Below, piece after piece: positions 8,173 through 21,489 of a DNA stretch of 64,000 bases. The DNA comes from Sphingosinicella sp. YJ22. Its GTDB lineage: Bacteria > Pseudomonadota > Alphaproteobacteria > Sphingomonadales > Sphingomonadaceae. Made by a program: the position numbers and the translations under genes. The stretch spans positions 1-64,000 of the forward strand of contig NZ_JAANPA010000004.1 of the NCBI RefSeq assembly GCF_011320075.1, written 5' to 3'. The notes beneath the pieces were generated by a model, which was not told where the DNA came from, did not search any database, and saw only the letters and a list, made by a program, of their open reading frames with translations. Within the stretch, counting starts at the first letter, position 1; the number at the start of each line of letters is the position of its first letter.

Positions 8173-8173
<1 letters not shown>
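7847..8173 (-). CDS. small membrane-anchored hypothetical protein
   Basis: A 108-residue protein whose ATG (8173) shares one base with the thiolase stop codon (TGATG), so it is translationally coupled to that gene. The N-terminal 75 residues are polar with a possible winged-helix-like stretch (SLRKGLSYLMAQGVVQLTEDGRYWLD). Near the C-terminus is one hydrophobic helix (AALIAGGAVAALGVALWL) followed by basic residues, giving a tail-anchored or N-out topology. Function is unknown; it is the last gene of the phaC-phaA minus-strand group. Confidence 0.7.
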
Positions 8174-9354
<1,181 letters not shown>

Positions 9355-9379
9355 GTCTCCTGAGATTGGCCGCGCTCTA

Positions 9380-10456
9380 TCAATTCGGGCTGACCCGCGA
9401 AAGCCATGAGGCGAGGGGCCGCCACAGCTCTTCCTTGGCCTTCGACCCGACGATCATCCCGACATGGCCGCGGGCGAGGTCGATCCGCTCGCCGGCGGTT
9501 ATGGCCGAGGCGTGGGGAACGATGCGGTCGCTGGTCGAGACGATGTTGAGCAACGGGCAGGGGAGCGAGGCGGGGTCGGTGGTCTCTCCGCCGATCCGCC
9601 AGCGGCCCGAGCCGGGGAGGTCGGCTCCGAACAGGTCCTCGAACATCTCGCGCGCGGCGGCGTGGCCCATGGGCGGACCGTCATTGGCCCAATCCTCGAG
9701 CGCGACGAAGCTTGCGGCGGCCTCACCCTCCAATCCCGCGAACTCCTCGAACTTGCGCACCGTTCGGTCGGGATCGAGGCTCCAGAACGCGACCTGCAAC
9801 GCTTCCATCGGCAGCACGCCGAGCCGCTCGGCGACCGCCTTGCTGCCGTTCCACAGCCCGGCGAGCCGTTCGCGTTCGGCTTGCGGGAAGCCATGGAAGC
9901 GCCACGGCGCGGCGATGGTGACGAGGCTGCGCGCGCCGCCGAGCTGCGCGCCCGCCGCGGCCATGGTGCCGCCGAGGCAATAGCCGGCGAGGTCGGGCGG
10001 TTCGCCCAGCGTCGTCATCAGCGGGAGCAGTATTTCCTCGATATGGCCGGCGACGGACAGACCGTGCCGTGCCTCGTCGGGCCAGCCCCAGTCGAGCAGC
10101 AGCACACGTCGTCCCTGGCCCGCGAGCCAGCGCAGCAGCGAACGGTCGCCGAGATCGAGCACGGTCGGCGGATTGATCAGCGACGGCACGAACAGGAGGT
10201 CGGGGCCGTCGCCGCCATAGTCGCGCAGGGCCGCGCCGCGTCGCTCGGCGAGCACCGGCGCGCCCGGCGTCGGCGCCGGCCTCGGCGCCTCCTGATACTT
10301 GCGGAGCCCGGCCAGCACGCGCGCCAGTCGCGCCGGCTCTGCTGCGGTCTTGCTGCGCACAAGATCGAGGAACAGGGGGAGGGGCCGCGGCCTGTGTTGC
10401 AGCGCGGCAAAGGAAGGTGGTAGGGCGCGGCCTGCGCTGTTGAAGGATCCCGGCAT
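9380..10456 (-). CDS. PhaC-like alpha/beta hydrolase (putative class III-type polyhydroxyalkanoate synthase)
   Basis: A 358-residue alpha/beta hydrolase. The nucleophile elbow GYCLGG carries C160, the hallmark of PHA synthases rather than ordinary lipases. D310 (STSDRIVP) and H331 (GHVGMI) complete a Cys-Asp-His triad. Length matches class III PhaC, but the PhaE partner is not in the window, so it may be an atypical synthase or related acyltransferase. ATG 10456 overlaps the phaR start head-to-head (the bases CATG serve both). A GTG about 34 codons in would free the overlap but has no better ribosome site; the start is therefore uncertain. It is followed by phaA. Confidence 0.75.
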   Translation of the reverse strand: MPGSFNSAGRALPPSFAALQHRPRPLPLFLDLVRSKTAAEPARLARVLAGLRKYQEAPRPAPTPGAPVLAERRGAALRDYGGDGPDLLFVPSLINPPTVLDLGDRSLLRWLAGQGRRVLLLDWGWPDEARHGLSVAGHIEEILLPLMTTLGEPPDLAGYCLGGTMAAAGAQLGGARSLVTIAAPWRFHGFPQAERERLAGLWNGSKAVAERLGVLPMEALQVAFWSLDPDRTVRKFEEFAGLEGEAAASFVALEDWANDGPPMGHAAAREMFEDLFGADLPGSGRWRIGGETTDPASLPCPLLNIVSTSDRIVPHASAITAGERIDLARGHVGMIVGSKAKEELWRPLASWLSRVSPN

Positions 10457-11003
10457 GGCGACGCCCCAGTCCAATGACGAGAATGTCGTCGTCATCAAGA
10501 AATATGCGAACCGGCGTCTCTACGACACCGAGAGCTCCTCATACATCACGCTCGACCGACTCGCGCAAATGGTCCGTCAGAAGCGCGACTTCAAAGTCAT
10601 CGACGCGAAGAGCGGCGAGGACATCACCCACAGCGTCCTCACCCAGATCATCATGGATGAGGAAGCGCGCGGGACGACCCTGCTGCCGGTCAATTTCCTG
10701 AGGCAGCTGATCGGCATGTACGGCGACCAGATGCAGTCGTTCGTGCCGCAATATCTCGAGGCGTCGCTGGACACACTGCAGCGCAACCAGAGCCAGTTCC
10801 GCGACGCGATGAGCGGGGCGCTGGCCGCCAACCCGCTCGCCGAGATGACTCGGCGCAACATGGAGATGTTCACCGCGGCCGCGTCCGGAATGCGCCCGGC
10901 GGCCAAGGAAACGCCCGCGCCGGAGGCTCCCAAGAGCGAGCTCGCCGAGCTTCGCGCCCAGCTCGCCGAGATGCAGAAGAAGCTCGACAAGCTGGGCGGC
11001 TGA
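10455..11003 (+). CDS. phaR: polyhydroxyalkanoate synthesis repressor PhaR
   Basis: A 182-residue repressor. Residues of about 10-75 form the PHB accumulation regulatory DNA-binding domain (VVIKKYANRRLYDTESSSYI is diagnostic). A second PHB domain near 80-120 contains the LLPVNFLRQLIGMYG segment, and a C-terminal coiled coil (ELAELRAQLAEMQKKLDKL) likely mediates oligomerisation or granule contact. In other bacteria PhaR represses phasin genes and itself and is released by binding polymer. It is divergent from the PhaC-like gene. An AGGA sits nine bases before the ATG. Confidence 0.93.
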   Translation: MATPQSNDENVVVIKKYANRRLYDTESSSYITLDRLAQMVRQKRDFKVIDAKSGEDITHSVLTQIIMDEEARGTTLLPVNFLRQLIGMYGDQMQSFVPQYLEASLDTLQRNQSQFRDAMSGALAANPLAEMTRRNMEMFTAAASGMRPAAKETPAPEAPKSELAELRAQLAEMQKKLDKLGG

Positions 11004-11009
11004 GACGGC

Positions 11010-11861
11010 TTAACGCGGCCGTCGGAACATCAGGGTCATGCGGTCGCTCTCGCCGATGGCGAGGTAGCGGTCGCGGTCCTGCTCGCCGAGGCGGAGCGAC
11101 GGCGGCAGCGTCCACACCCCGTTCGGCCAGTCGGCCGTGTCGCGCGGATTGGCGTTCATCTCGCTGGAACGGACGAACTCGAAGCCGGCCTCCTCGGCGA
11201 GGCGGCGCACGGTCGAGGTCTTGATGTAGCCGCTCGACCGCTCGCGCTCAGCGTCGGCGCTCTCCGGCAGGCGGTGGTCGACGATGCCGAGCGTGCCGCC
11301 CGGCTTCAGCATGGCGAACATTTGGCGGAACGCCTCGACGCTGTAGTCCTGGCGGTCGCGCTGATAGCCCATCCGCCAGTTATGGACGTTGCGGAAGGTG
11401 AGCACGACGTCGGCGGTGCCGTCCGGGACGCGCGTGTCGTCGGCCGCGAAGGCGGGGAAGTCGGCGAGGCGGATATTGCCGTAGAGCGCCGCATTCTCGC
11501 TCATCATGCGATTGACCGCACGCGGCTCGCCGAGCGCCGCGGCGTAATAGGTGCCGCCGCCCTGGTGAACGTAGGGCGCCAGGATCTCGGTGTACCAGCC
11601 GCCGCCCGGCCAGATCTCGACCACGGTCTGGTTGGGCTGGACGCCGAAGAAGGCGAGCGTGTCGAACGGGTTGCGGTAGCGGTCGCGCGCGACGTTGGCC
11701 GGGTTGCGGGTCGGCGCGGCGACGGCGCCGTGCAGCGCCCCGTGCCAGGGCTGGTGCGCGCCGACATCAGCATGCGCCTGGTGGCTGCCATGATGCTGCG
11801 CCGCGAAGGCCGCGCCGCCGCCGGCCAGCAGGGCGATGGCAAAGGTGAGTTTCAAGCGCAT
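11010..11861 (-). CDS. exported class I SAM-dependent methyltransferase-like protein
   Basis: A 283-residue protein with a signal peptide (MRLKLTFAIALLAGGGAAFAAQ) followed by a His-rich spacer and a Rossmann methyltransferase domain. Motif I appears as VVEIWPGGGWY, motif post-I is weak, and GTLGIVDHRL marks strand 5. Three ATGs in a row lie at 11867, 11864 and 11861; a strong GGGGAGGA gives best spacing to 11861, which also begins the basic N-region. Periplasmic methyltransferase-like proteins of this kind (COG4798 type) are widespread but unexplained, since SAM is cytoplasmic. The gene converges on phaR with six bases between. Confidence 0.75.
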   Translation of the reverse strand: MRLKLTFAIALLAGGGAAFAAQHHGSHQAHADVGAHQPWHGALHGAVAAPTRNPANVARDRYRNPFDTLAFFGVQPNQTVVEIWPGGGWYTEILAPYVHQGGGTYYAAALGEPRAVNRMMSENAALYGNIRLADFPAFAADDTRVPDGTADVVLTFRNVHNWRMGYQRDRQDYSVEAFRQMFAMLKPGGTLGIVDHRLPESADAERERSSGYIKTSTVRRLAEEAGFEFVRSSEMNANPRDTADWPNGVWTLPPSLRLGEQDRDRYLAIGESDRMTLMFRRPR

Positions 11862-11938
11862 CATCATTCCTCCCCGGATCGGATTGCGCCCCGGGCGGGG
11901 ACGCACCAGATGTTGTCCCGCGTGATGAAGGATCGGGA

Positions 11939-12136
11939 ATGACGGCGCAACAATGGTCTTGGGGAGCGGCGGGCGTCGCTCTCGTGCTGGCGGTGGTGGC
12001 GGGGCTGGCGGACCGCAGGCGCAACCGGCGAGCCAGCCTCGACGACGTGGGCTGGGTGCCGTGGCGCGGCATCCAGGTCGCCGCGATGTTCGCCGTGCTG
12101 GCGCTCGCGATTCTGGGCTTCAAGCTGGGGGACTGA
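11939..12136 (+). CDS. small two-helix membrane protein
   Basis: A 65-residue protein with two predicted membrane helices (WGAAGVALVLAVVAGL and IQVAAMFAVLALAILGF) joined by a very basic loop (DRRRNRRAS), which should stay in the cytoplasm. AAGGA lies a few bases upstream of ATG 11939. Family and function are unknown. It is divergent from the methyltransferase-like gene and convergent with cpaF, 22 bp away. Confidence 0.65.
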   Translation: MTAQQWSWGAAGVALVLAVVAGLADRRRNRRASLDDVGWVPWRGIQVAAMFAVLALAILGFKLGD

Positions 12137-12157
12137 CACCCCCGGGCGGGAAGGGGC

Positions 12158-13675
12158 CTAGAGGCAGGCCTCGAGGTAAGGCTGGTCGAAGCCGAACATC
12201 TTGGCCTTTTCGAGCGTGTACGGGCGCAAGCCCATCGAGCGGTATTCGCCGATGATCTTGCCGTCCGGAGTCTCGTCCAGATATTCGAACTTGAACAGCT
12301 CCTGGGTGACGATGACGTCGCCCTCCATGCCGATCACCTCGGTGATGTTGGTGGTGCGGCGCGAACCGTCGCGCAGTCGCTTCACCTGGACGATGAGGTC
12401 GACCGAGTCGGCGATCTGACGCGAGATCGCTTCCTTCGGCACCTTGATGTCCGACATCATCACCATGTTCTCCATACGCGCCAGCGCCTCGCGCGGGCTG
12501 TTGGAGTGGAGCGTGCACATCGATCCGTCGTGGCCCGTGTTCATCGCCGCGAGCATGTCGAAGCATTCCGGGCCGCGGATCTCGCCGAGGATGATGCGGT
12601 CGGGGCGCATACGCAGCGCGTTGATGACGAGGTCTCGGATGCTGATCGCGCCCTGGCCTTCGAGGTTGGGCGGGCGGGTTTCGAGCGGCAGCCAGTGCGG
12701 CTGCTGAAGCCGAAGCTCGGCCGCGTCCTCGATGGTGATGACGCGCTCGCCCGGGTCGATCAGCTTCGACAGGGCGTTGAGCATCGTCGTCTTGCCCGAG
12801 CCGGTACCGCCGGAGACGATCACGTTCATTCGCGAGGCGCCCGCGATCTTGAGCAGGGTCGCCATCTTGTCCGACATCGACCCCCAACCCTTCATCATGT
12901 CGAGGGTGATCGGCTTCTCGGAGAATTTACGGATCGAGATGGCGGTGCCGCGAAGCGACAGCGGCGGGATGATGACGTTGACGCGGCTTCCGTCCTGGAG
13001 ACGGGCGTCGGCAAGCGGCGTGGTCTGGTCGACCCGGCGGCCGACCTTGTTGACGATGCGCTGGGCGATCTGGAGGAGATGGTCCTCGTCGCGGAACTGG
13101 ATCTGCGCGAGCTGGAGCTTGCCCTTGCGCTCGATATAGGTCTGGCTCGGACCGTTGACCATGATGTCCGAGACTTCGGGGTCGTTGAGCAGTTCCTCGA
13201 GCGGCCCGAGGCCGAGCAGCTCGTCGACGAGCACCTTCTCCAGCGCGAACTGTTCGCGCCGGTTGAGGTTGATCTTCAGCTCGGCGAGCACCTCGCCGAT
13301 GATCGGCCGGAATTCCTCGGCGAGCTCGTCCTTGCTGAGGGTCGCCGCCGCTTCCGGGTCGACTCGCTCGAGCAGGCGCGGAAGCACCTGTTCCTTGATG
13401 CGGTGGATCGAGGCCTCGAAGCCTTCACCGCGCGAATTGCCCTGCTCGCCGCTCTGCGCCTGGCGGTCGTCGAGGCGGGCCATCGCGTCGCCGCGGTCGA
13501 TGACCTGGGGCGACTCGTCCTCTGCAGTCGGCAGGCTCTCGATCGGGGGGAATTGGGAGCCGCCGGCGCTGTCCGGAGTGATCGGCGCCGGGCCCTTCAT
13601 CGGCTTGGCGACACCGAAGGATGGGCGGCCACCGCCCGGCCCGCTGGCCCCGCTGCGACGTCCAAAAGCACTCAT
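12158..13675 (-). CDS. cpaF: CpaF family secretion/pilus assembly ATPase
   Basis: A 505-residue hexameric ATPase of the type II/IV secretion superfamily that powers Flp/Tad pilus assembly. The first ~100 residues are a Gly/Pro-rich linker; an N-terminal three-helix domain precedes the catalytic core. Walker A is GGTGSGKTT, Walker B ILGEIRG, and the His box is [11 protein letters not shown] 13675 gives the family's usual start (MSAFGRR); a TTG at 13747 extends the frame by 24 codons but has no ribosome site. The other cpa/tad genes are not in this window, so cpaF stands alone here beside an EamA transporter. Confidence 0.92.
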   Translation of the reverse strand: MSAFGRRSGASGPGGGRPSFGVAKPMKGPAPITPDSAGGSQFPPIESLPTAEDESPQVIDRGDAMARLDDRQAQSGEQGNSRGEGFEASIHRIKEQVLPRLLERVDPEAAATLSKDELAEEFRPIIGEVLAELKINLNRREQFALEKVLVDELLGLGPLEELLNDPEVSDIMVNGPSQTYIERKGKLQLAQIQFRDEDHLLQIAQRIVNKVGRRVDQTTPLADARLQDGSRVNVIIPPLSLRGTAISIRKFSEKPITLDMMKGWGSMSDKMATLLKIAGASRMNVIVSGGTGSGKTTMLNALSKLIDPGERVITIEDAAELRLQQPHWLPLETRPPNLEGQGAISIRDLVINALRMRPDRIILGEIRGPECFDMLAAMNTGHDGSMCTLHSNSPREALARMENMVMMSDIKVPKEAISRQIADSVDLIVQVKRLRDGSRRTTNITEVIGMEGDVIVTQELFKFEYLDETPDGKIIGEYRSMGLRPYTLEKAKMFGFDQPYLEACL

Positions 13676-13776
13676 ATCCTGGCCTACCTCGCCCAAGTCA
13701 TTGGATTTCCCCGGCTGAGAGGGTGAATAGGGCGGAAACTTTGACAATTGGCTAACCGCTGCCCACGGGAGCCAGC

Positions 13777-14697
13777 GTGAACGCTCCCGCCGCCCACCCG
13801 TCCGCGCCGCGCAAGGCGTTGCTCGTCGCGCTCGCCGGATTCTTCCTGCTCTCGGTCGGCGACGCGGTCGTCAAGACGATGGCCGGGCAATGGTCGGGGA
13901 GCGGCATCGCCCTGCTGCGCTATTCGATCGGCGCGATCGGCCTTGCCGTCTATGTCCGGCTCGCCTACGGCCGCGCCGTCTTTCGCCTGCCCAAGCCCTG
14001 GCTTCAGGCGGGACGGGGCGCGGCGGTGGCGGTGGCGACCTTCGGCTTCTTCATGGGCGTGATGGTGATGCCGCTCGCCGATGCGACCGCGATCGTCTTC
14101 ACCAGCCCGGTGTGGACGGTGATCCTGTCCTTCATCTTCCTGCGCGAGCGGCCCGCGCCGGCGGTGCTGGTGTCGATCCTGCTTGCCTCGGCAGGCGTGC
14201 TTCTGATCCTTCGGCCCAACGTGCTGGCGCTCGGCGCCGAAGCCTTCTTCCCGCTGCTCGCCGCGGTGGCGATGTCCTGCCTCATCATCCTCAACCGCCG
14301 CGCCGCCGGCCTCGCACCGGCGATGATCATGCAGATGCTGGTCGCGGTGATGGCCGTGCCGGTGCTGCTCGTGCTCGCGGTCGCCGGCCATCTCAGCGGC
14401 GAGCCGGGCCTGGCGATCACGACGCCGGAGTGGAGCGTGGTGCTGCGCTGCGCCGTGGTGGCGGTGACGGCGACGCTCGGCCACTGGTGCATCTTCCGCG
14501 CGACCGAGCTCGCCTCGGCGGCGACGATCGCGCCGATGACCTATGTCCAGCTGCTCGTCGCGACCGGCGCCGGCCTGCTCCTGTTCGGCGACGTCCCGAC
14601 CCTGCCCAAGGCGGCGGGGGCACTGCTGATCATCGCCGGCGGCCTGTGGCTGTGGGCGCGCCAGCGCCCCGACAGGACCACCGACAGCGAAGCCTGA
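13777..14697 (+). CDS. DMT family transporter (EamA domains)
   Basis: A 306-residue protein with ten hydrophobic segments arranged as two EamA repeats (about 12-145 and 155-295), the drug/metabolite transporter fold. The conserved repeat features are visible, including FTSPVWTVILSFIFLRERP at the end of the first repeat and the matching PMTYVQLLVATGAGLLLFGD in the second. Substrate is unknown. Translation starts at GTG 13777 after GGAG. It is divergent from cpaF with about 100 bp between. Confidence 0.85.
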   Translation: MNAPAAHPSAPRKALLVALAGFFLLSVGDAVVKTMAGQWSGSGIALLRYSIGAIGLAVYVRLAYGRAVFRLPKPWLQAGRGAAVAVATFGFFMGVMVMPLADATAIVFTSPVWTVILSFIFLRERPAPAVLVSILLASAGVLLILRPNVLALGAEAFFPLLAAVAMSCLIILNRRAAGLAPAMIMQMLVAVMAVPVLLVLAVAGHLSGEPGLAITTPEWSVVLRCAVVAVTATLGHWCIFRATELASAATIAPMTYVQLLVATGAGLLLFGDVPTLPKAAGALLIIAGGLWLWARQRPDRTTDSEA

Positions 14698-14709
14698 TCA
14701 TGCTATAAG
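14681..14709 (+). promoter_or_regulatory. putative sigma70-type promoter of the DUF6265 gene
   Basis: CCGACA (14681-14686) and TATAAG (14704-14709) are 17 bp apart and the -10 carries the TG extension (TGCTATAAG). It overlaps the transporter's stop codon and lies 22 bp before the next ATG. Confidence 0.4.
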
Positions 14710-14730
14710 CAGGCGAGGGGAGGCTGAACC

Positions 14731-15171
14731 ATGATCGCAGTTCTTGCCGCCGCGGCCGCATTGGCGCTGCAGTCGTTCAATCCGGACATTTCGCAACTCG
14801 GCTGGCTGAGCGGCCACTGGCGCACCGACGCGCAGGAGCAGGGCTGGACCGAAGAGCTGTGGAGTGGCGCCGAGGGCCACACATTGCTCGGCGTCAACCG
14901 GACGGTCAGCGGAGGTCGCACCAGCGGCTTCGAGTTCATGCGGGTTGCCGCCGACGAACAGGGACCGGCCTTTTACGGCTCGCCGTCGGGCGCGCCTCCC
15001 GTGCGTTTCGCGATGGTGGAGTCCCGCCACAACATCGTCGCCTTCGAGAATCGGGCGCACGACTACCCGCAGCGGATCGTTTACCGGCGCGACGGCGACA
15101 CGCTGTTCGCGACGGTATCGCTCGCTGACGGCAGCAGGCCGATGAGCTGGACCTTCAGGCGCCAGCCCTGA
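14731..15171 (+). CDS. DUF6265 family exported protein
   Basis: A 146-residue protein. The N-terminus (MIAVLAAAAALALQS) is a short signal peptide. The DUF6265 core follows: LGWLSGHWRT, then WTEELWSGAEGHTLLGVNRTV, and MVESRHNIVAFENRAHDYPQRI, a lipocalin-like beta barrel judging by the alternating pattern. Function of the family is unknown; it is common in sphingomonads and flavobacteria. GGGGAGG precedes the ATG. The gene converges on atpC with six bases between. Confidence 0.8.
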   Translation: MIAVLAAAAALALQSFNPDISQLGWLSGHWRTDAQEQGWTEELWSGAEGHTLLGVNRTVSGGRTSGFEFMRVAADEQGPAFYGSPSGAPPVRFAMVESRHNIVAFENRAHDYPQRIVYRRDGDTLFATVSLADGSRPMSWTFRRQP

Positions 15172-15177
15172 CCGGAT

Positions 15178-15440
15178 TTAGGCGGGAATGTCGGCCCGCT
15201 CGGCGAGGACCGTGAGCCCGCGCTCGTTCACTTCGGCAAAGCCGCCCTCGATCGCGATCCGGTCCGGCTCGGCGCCGGCGGTGCGGTGGATGAGCAGGTC
15301 GCCGTTGCGCATGGTCGACATGAAGGGCGCATGGCCCTCCAGGACACCGAAGTCGCCTTCGGTGCCCGGAACCACGACCATGTGCACCTCGTCGGAGCGC
15401 ACGAGGCGCTCCGGGGTGACCAGTTCGAAGTGAAGAGCCA

Positions 15441-15441
<1 letters not shown>
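15178..15441 (-). CDS. atpC: ATP synthase F1 subunit epsilon
   Basis: An 87-residue epsilon subunit containing only the N-terminal beta-sandwich ([22 protein letters not shown]). The C-terminal helical hairpin that inhibits ATP hydrolysis in E. coli is absent, as in many alphaproteobacteria. It links the gamma stalk to the c-ring. It is last of the atpHAGDC operon and its ATG overlaps the last base of the atpD stop codon. Confidence 0.95.
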
Positions 15442-17830
<2,389 letters not shown>

Positions 17831-17841
17831 CTATCCGGTCC

Positions 17842-19380
<1,539 letters not shown>

Positions 19381-19935
19381 TTAGCCTTTCATCGCGTGCG
19401 CGAGGGTGTTGAGTTTGGTGCGGATCGAGCTGTCGATCATCTGCGAGCCGATCTTCACGACCATGCCGCCGAGGATGGTGGGGTCGACGTTGAGATCGAC
19501 GGCGATGTCGCGGCCCATCCGGGTGCGGAGATGCTGCTTGATCTGGGCGACCTGGTCGTCGTCGAGCGGCCGCGCCGAGGTGACCTCGGCGGTGATCTCG
19601 CCGCGGTGCGACGCCGCGAGCAGGTTGAAGGCGCGGATCACCTGGCCGAGCTTGGACAGCCGACCGTTCTGGGCGAGCACGCCGAGGAAGTTGCGGGTGA
19701 GCGGGTCGAGGCCCATCTGCTCGGCGACGGCGCCGATGGCGCGCGCCTTGTCCTCGCGGCCGATCAGCGGCGAGGTGGTGAGCTCGGCGAGCTCGTTGGA
19801 TTCGGCGAGCGCCTGCTTGAGGCCGGCCAGGCTCTGCCCGACCGCCTCGATCTTCTTCTCGTCACGCGCCAGCTCGAACAGCGCGAGGGCGTAGCGACCC
19901 GCCAAACTTGCCTGAATGCCGCTGGAATTATCCAC
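19381..19935 (-). CDS. atpH: ATP synthase F1 subunit delta
   Basis: A 184-residue peripheral stalk subunit joining F1 to the b subunits. The family opening (GIQASLAGRYALALFELARD) and the C-terminal IGSQMIDSSIRTKLNTLAHAM are typical. GTG 19935 was chosen because homologues begin MDNS...; a TTG at 19956 in frame is the alternative. It heads the F1 operon; the F0 genes (atpIBEF) are elsewhere, as is normal for alphaproteobacteria. Confidence 0.95.
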   Translation of the reverse strand: MDNSSGIQASLAGRYALALFELARDEKKIEAVGQSLAGLKQALAESNELAELTTSPLIGREDKARAIGAVAEQMGLDPLTRNFLGVLAQNGRLSKLGQVIRAFNLLAASHRGEITAEVTSARPLDDDQVAQIKQHLRTRMGRDIAVDLNVDPTILGGMVVKIGSQMIDSSIRTKLNTLAHAMKG

Positions 19936-19977
19936 GCGCGTCGATGCTCCGAACAAGGAATGTGTGCCATGCGAAAA

Positions 19978-19996
19978 GGGGCGCTTGCCGCGCCCC
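19978..19996 (-). other. GC-rich hairpin in the atp operon 5' leader
   Basis: GGGGCGC and GCGCCCC form a perfect 7-bp stem with a five-base loop. Read in the operon's direction the hairpin is followed by TTTTC, so it looks like a weak intrinsic terminator between the putative promoter (20014-20042) and atpH. It could be an attenuator or simply a stabilising leader hairpin. Confidence 0.4.
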
Positions 19997-20013
19997 CGAA
20001 TGGCTCGCGCGGG

Positions 20014-20042
20014 CTGCTAGCAGGAGCGCCGCAGGGATGCAA
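20014..20042 (-). promoter_or_regulatory. putative promoter of the atpHAGDC operon
   Basis: On the minus strand TTGCAT (20042-20037) and TAGCAG (20019-20014) are separated by 17 bp, with a TG one base before the -10. It is the best match in the 200-bp gap and would give a leader of about 70 bases. Confidence 0.4.
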
Positions 20043-20137
20043 CCGCAGCCTTGTCGCAGCGGCTGCAACCTTCGTCACTGAGCCGTCGCCTGCCGCGCCT
20101 GGCGGGATAGAATGACCGCATCAGGGGAGATGCTGCT

Positions 20138-20953
20138 ATGGCGACGGCATCGGTTCAAATCCAGCGCTTCCATCGGAATCGCGCGGCGATGTTCGATCCC
20201 GGCCTCACCGTCGAGCTCGCGCGGCTGTTCGAAGCCGATCGCGAGATGCGCGATTCCGACTGGCTCGGCCGCTTCTACGACGTCGCCTGGTTCGCGGGAG
20301 TCGGGGCCGCCGGCGTCTATGCCGGACCGGACGGGCTACCTTATCTGCGCCTCAACCTGCCGAAGGACGGCGCGGCCTTCGATTCGCACTGTCTCGCCAA
20401 CCGCGCGGGCGATTGCCTCGCCGCCGGCTGGGGCGCGGCCTTGTTCGCGAGCGCCGCCGATCCGCCCGACGCGGCGCAGTTCGTCTTCTCGCTGGGCGTG
20501 CTCGACAGCCTGATCCGTTACGATTCGCCCGACGGCGACCCGATCGACATCGCCGAGAGCGCGCTGCCGCCGCCGCCAGCGCCGCAGAAGCGCGGCTGGC
20601 TCGGTTTCGGCGCCGCGAAGGAAGCGTCGCGCCAGGTGCTGCTCGCGACCCCGTCCGACCAGTTCCTGCCGCCTTATGCGGCCAAGGCGCTCCACAAATA
20701 TCTGACTCAGGCCTGGGGCCTCGCCAATCCGCGCGTGCTGCTGATGACCGACATGACGCTGCGCCCGCACCGCCAGCTCGTGATCGGCAGGAGGCGCAGC
20801 GACTTTCCCGACGAGCAGGCGGCCTGGCAGGCGATGCAATATGTCCTGTGGCACCTGCCGCCGATGCGCAGCGTAGTGCTGTTGCCGGAGAATTGGCGGC
20901 TGGAGGAGATGACCCCGCTGCGCGATCTCTTCGCCGGCGCCCCCGGACTTTGA
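20138..20953 (+). CDS. conserved hypothetical protein (271 aa)
   Basis: A soluble-looking 271-residue protein of unknown function. No signal peptide or membrane helix is seen. The N-terminal part (MFDPGLTVELARLFEADREM, DSDWLGRFYDVAWFAG) is acidic and aromatic. A Pro-rich linker follows near residue 147 (LPPPPAPQKRGW), and a C-terminal part carries a basic stretch (RPHRQLVIGRRRSDF). AGGGGAG precedes ATG 20138. A weak TAGAAT lies 25 bp upstream. It is divergent from atpH and 68 bp before the DUF1203 gene on the same strand. I do not recognise a family. Confidence 0.65.
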   Translation: MATASVQIQRFHRNRAAMFDPGLTVELARLFEADREMRDSDWLGRFYDVAWFAGVGAAGVYAGPDGLPYLRLNLPKDGAAFDSHCLANRAGDCLAAGWGAALFASAADPPDAAQFVFSLGVLDSLIRYDSPDGDPIDIAESALPPPPAPQKRGWLGFGAAKEASRQVLLATPSDQFLPPYAAKALHKYLTQAWGLANPRVLLMTDMTLRPHRQLVIGRRRSDFPDEQAAWQAMQYVLWHLPPMRSVVLLPENWRLEEMTPLRDLFAGAPGL

Positions 20954-21021
20954 AAGCAAGGCCCGGGACGCAGACGTCCTTCAAGTGAGTCATTGGTCCT
21001 CCATCCACGGAGGAGAGACTC

Positions 21022-21486
21022 ATGACCTACCGCATCCAGGGCTTGGATCCCGCGCCGTTCCGGTCTTTGTTCCAATTGGGCGACGAGGCGTTGCGCCAGC
21101 GGCGCGCCGCCCGAGTCGTCGCGGCCGGCTCGGGCGAACCGTGCCGCATATCGCTGGAAGACGCGCAGGAGGGCGAGACGCTGATCCTGGTCAATCATGT
21201 GAGCCAAGATGCCGACACGCCTTTCCGCGCCAGCCACGCCATCTACGTCCGCGAGGCGGCGGCGGCTGCGCCGGCATTCGAGGACGTGCTGCCGCCGGTG
21301 CTCGCCAGCCGCAATATCAGCCTGCGCGCCTTCGACCGCGACGGGATGATGGTCCAGGCCGTGCTCGCGGCCGCCGGCGAGGGCGATGCGCGGATCCGCT
21401 CCCTCCTTGCCCGGCCCGAGGTCACGGAGATCCACGCGCATACCCAGGCGCTCGGCTGCTTCCTCGCGCGCATCGAAAGGAACTGA
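21022..21486 (+). CDS. DUF1203 domain-containing protein
   Basis: A 154-residue protein covering one DUF1203 domain. Diagnostic stretches are PCRISLEDAQEGETLILVNH, the FRASHAIYVRE segment, and the C-terminal EVTEIHAHTQALGCFLARIER. The function is unknown. GGAGGAG lies just upstream of ATG 21022. It ends three bases before ada, so the two are co-transcribed and perhaps translationally coupled; a link to alkylation response is possible only by context. Confidence 0.85.
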   Translation: MTYRIQGLDPAPFRSLFQLGDEALRQRRAARVVAAGSGEPCRISLEDAQEGETLILVNHVSQDADTPFRASHAIYVREAAAAAPAFEDVLPPVLASRNISLRAFDRDGMMVQAVLAAAGEGDARIRSLLARPEVTEIHAHTQALGCFLARIERN

Positions 21487-21489
21487 GCC

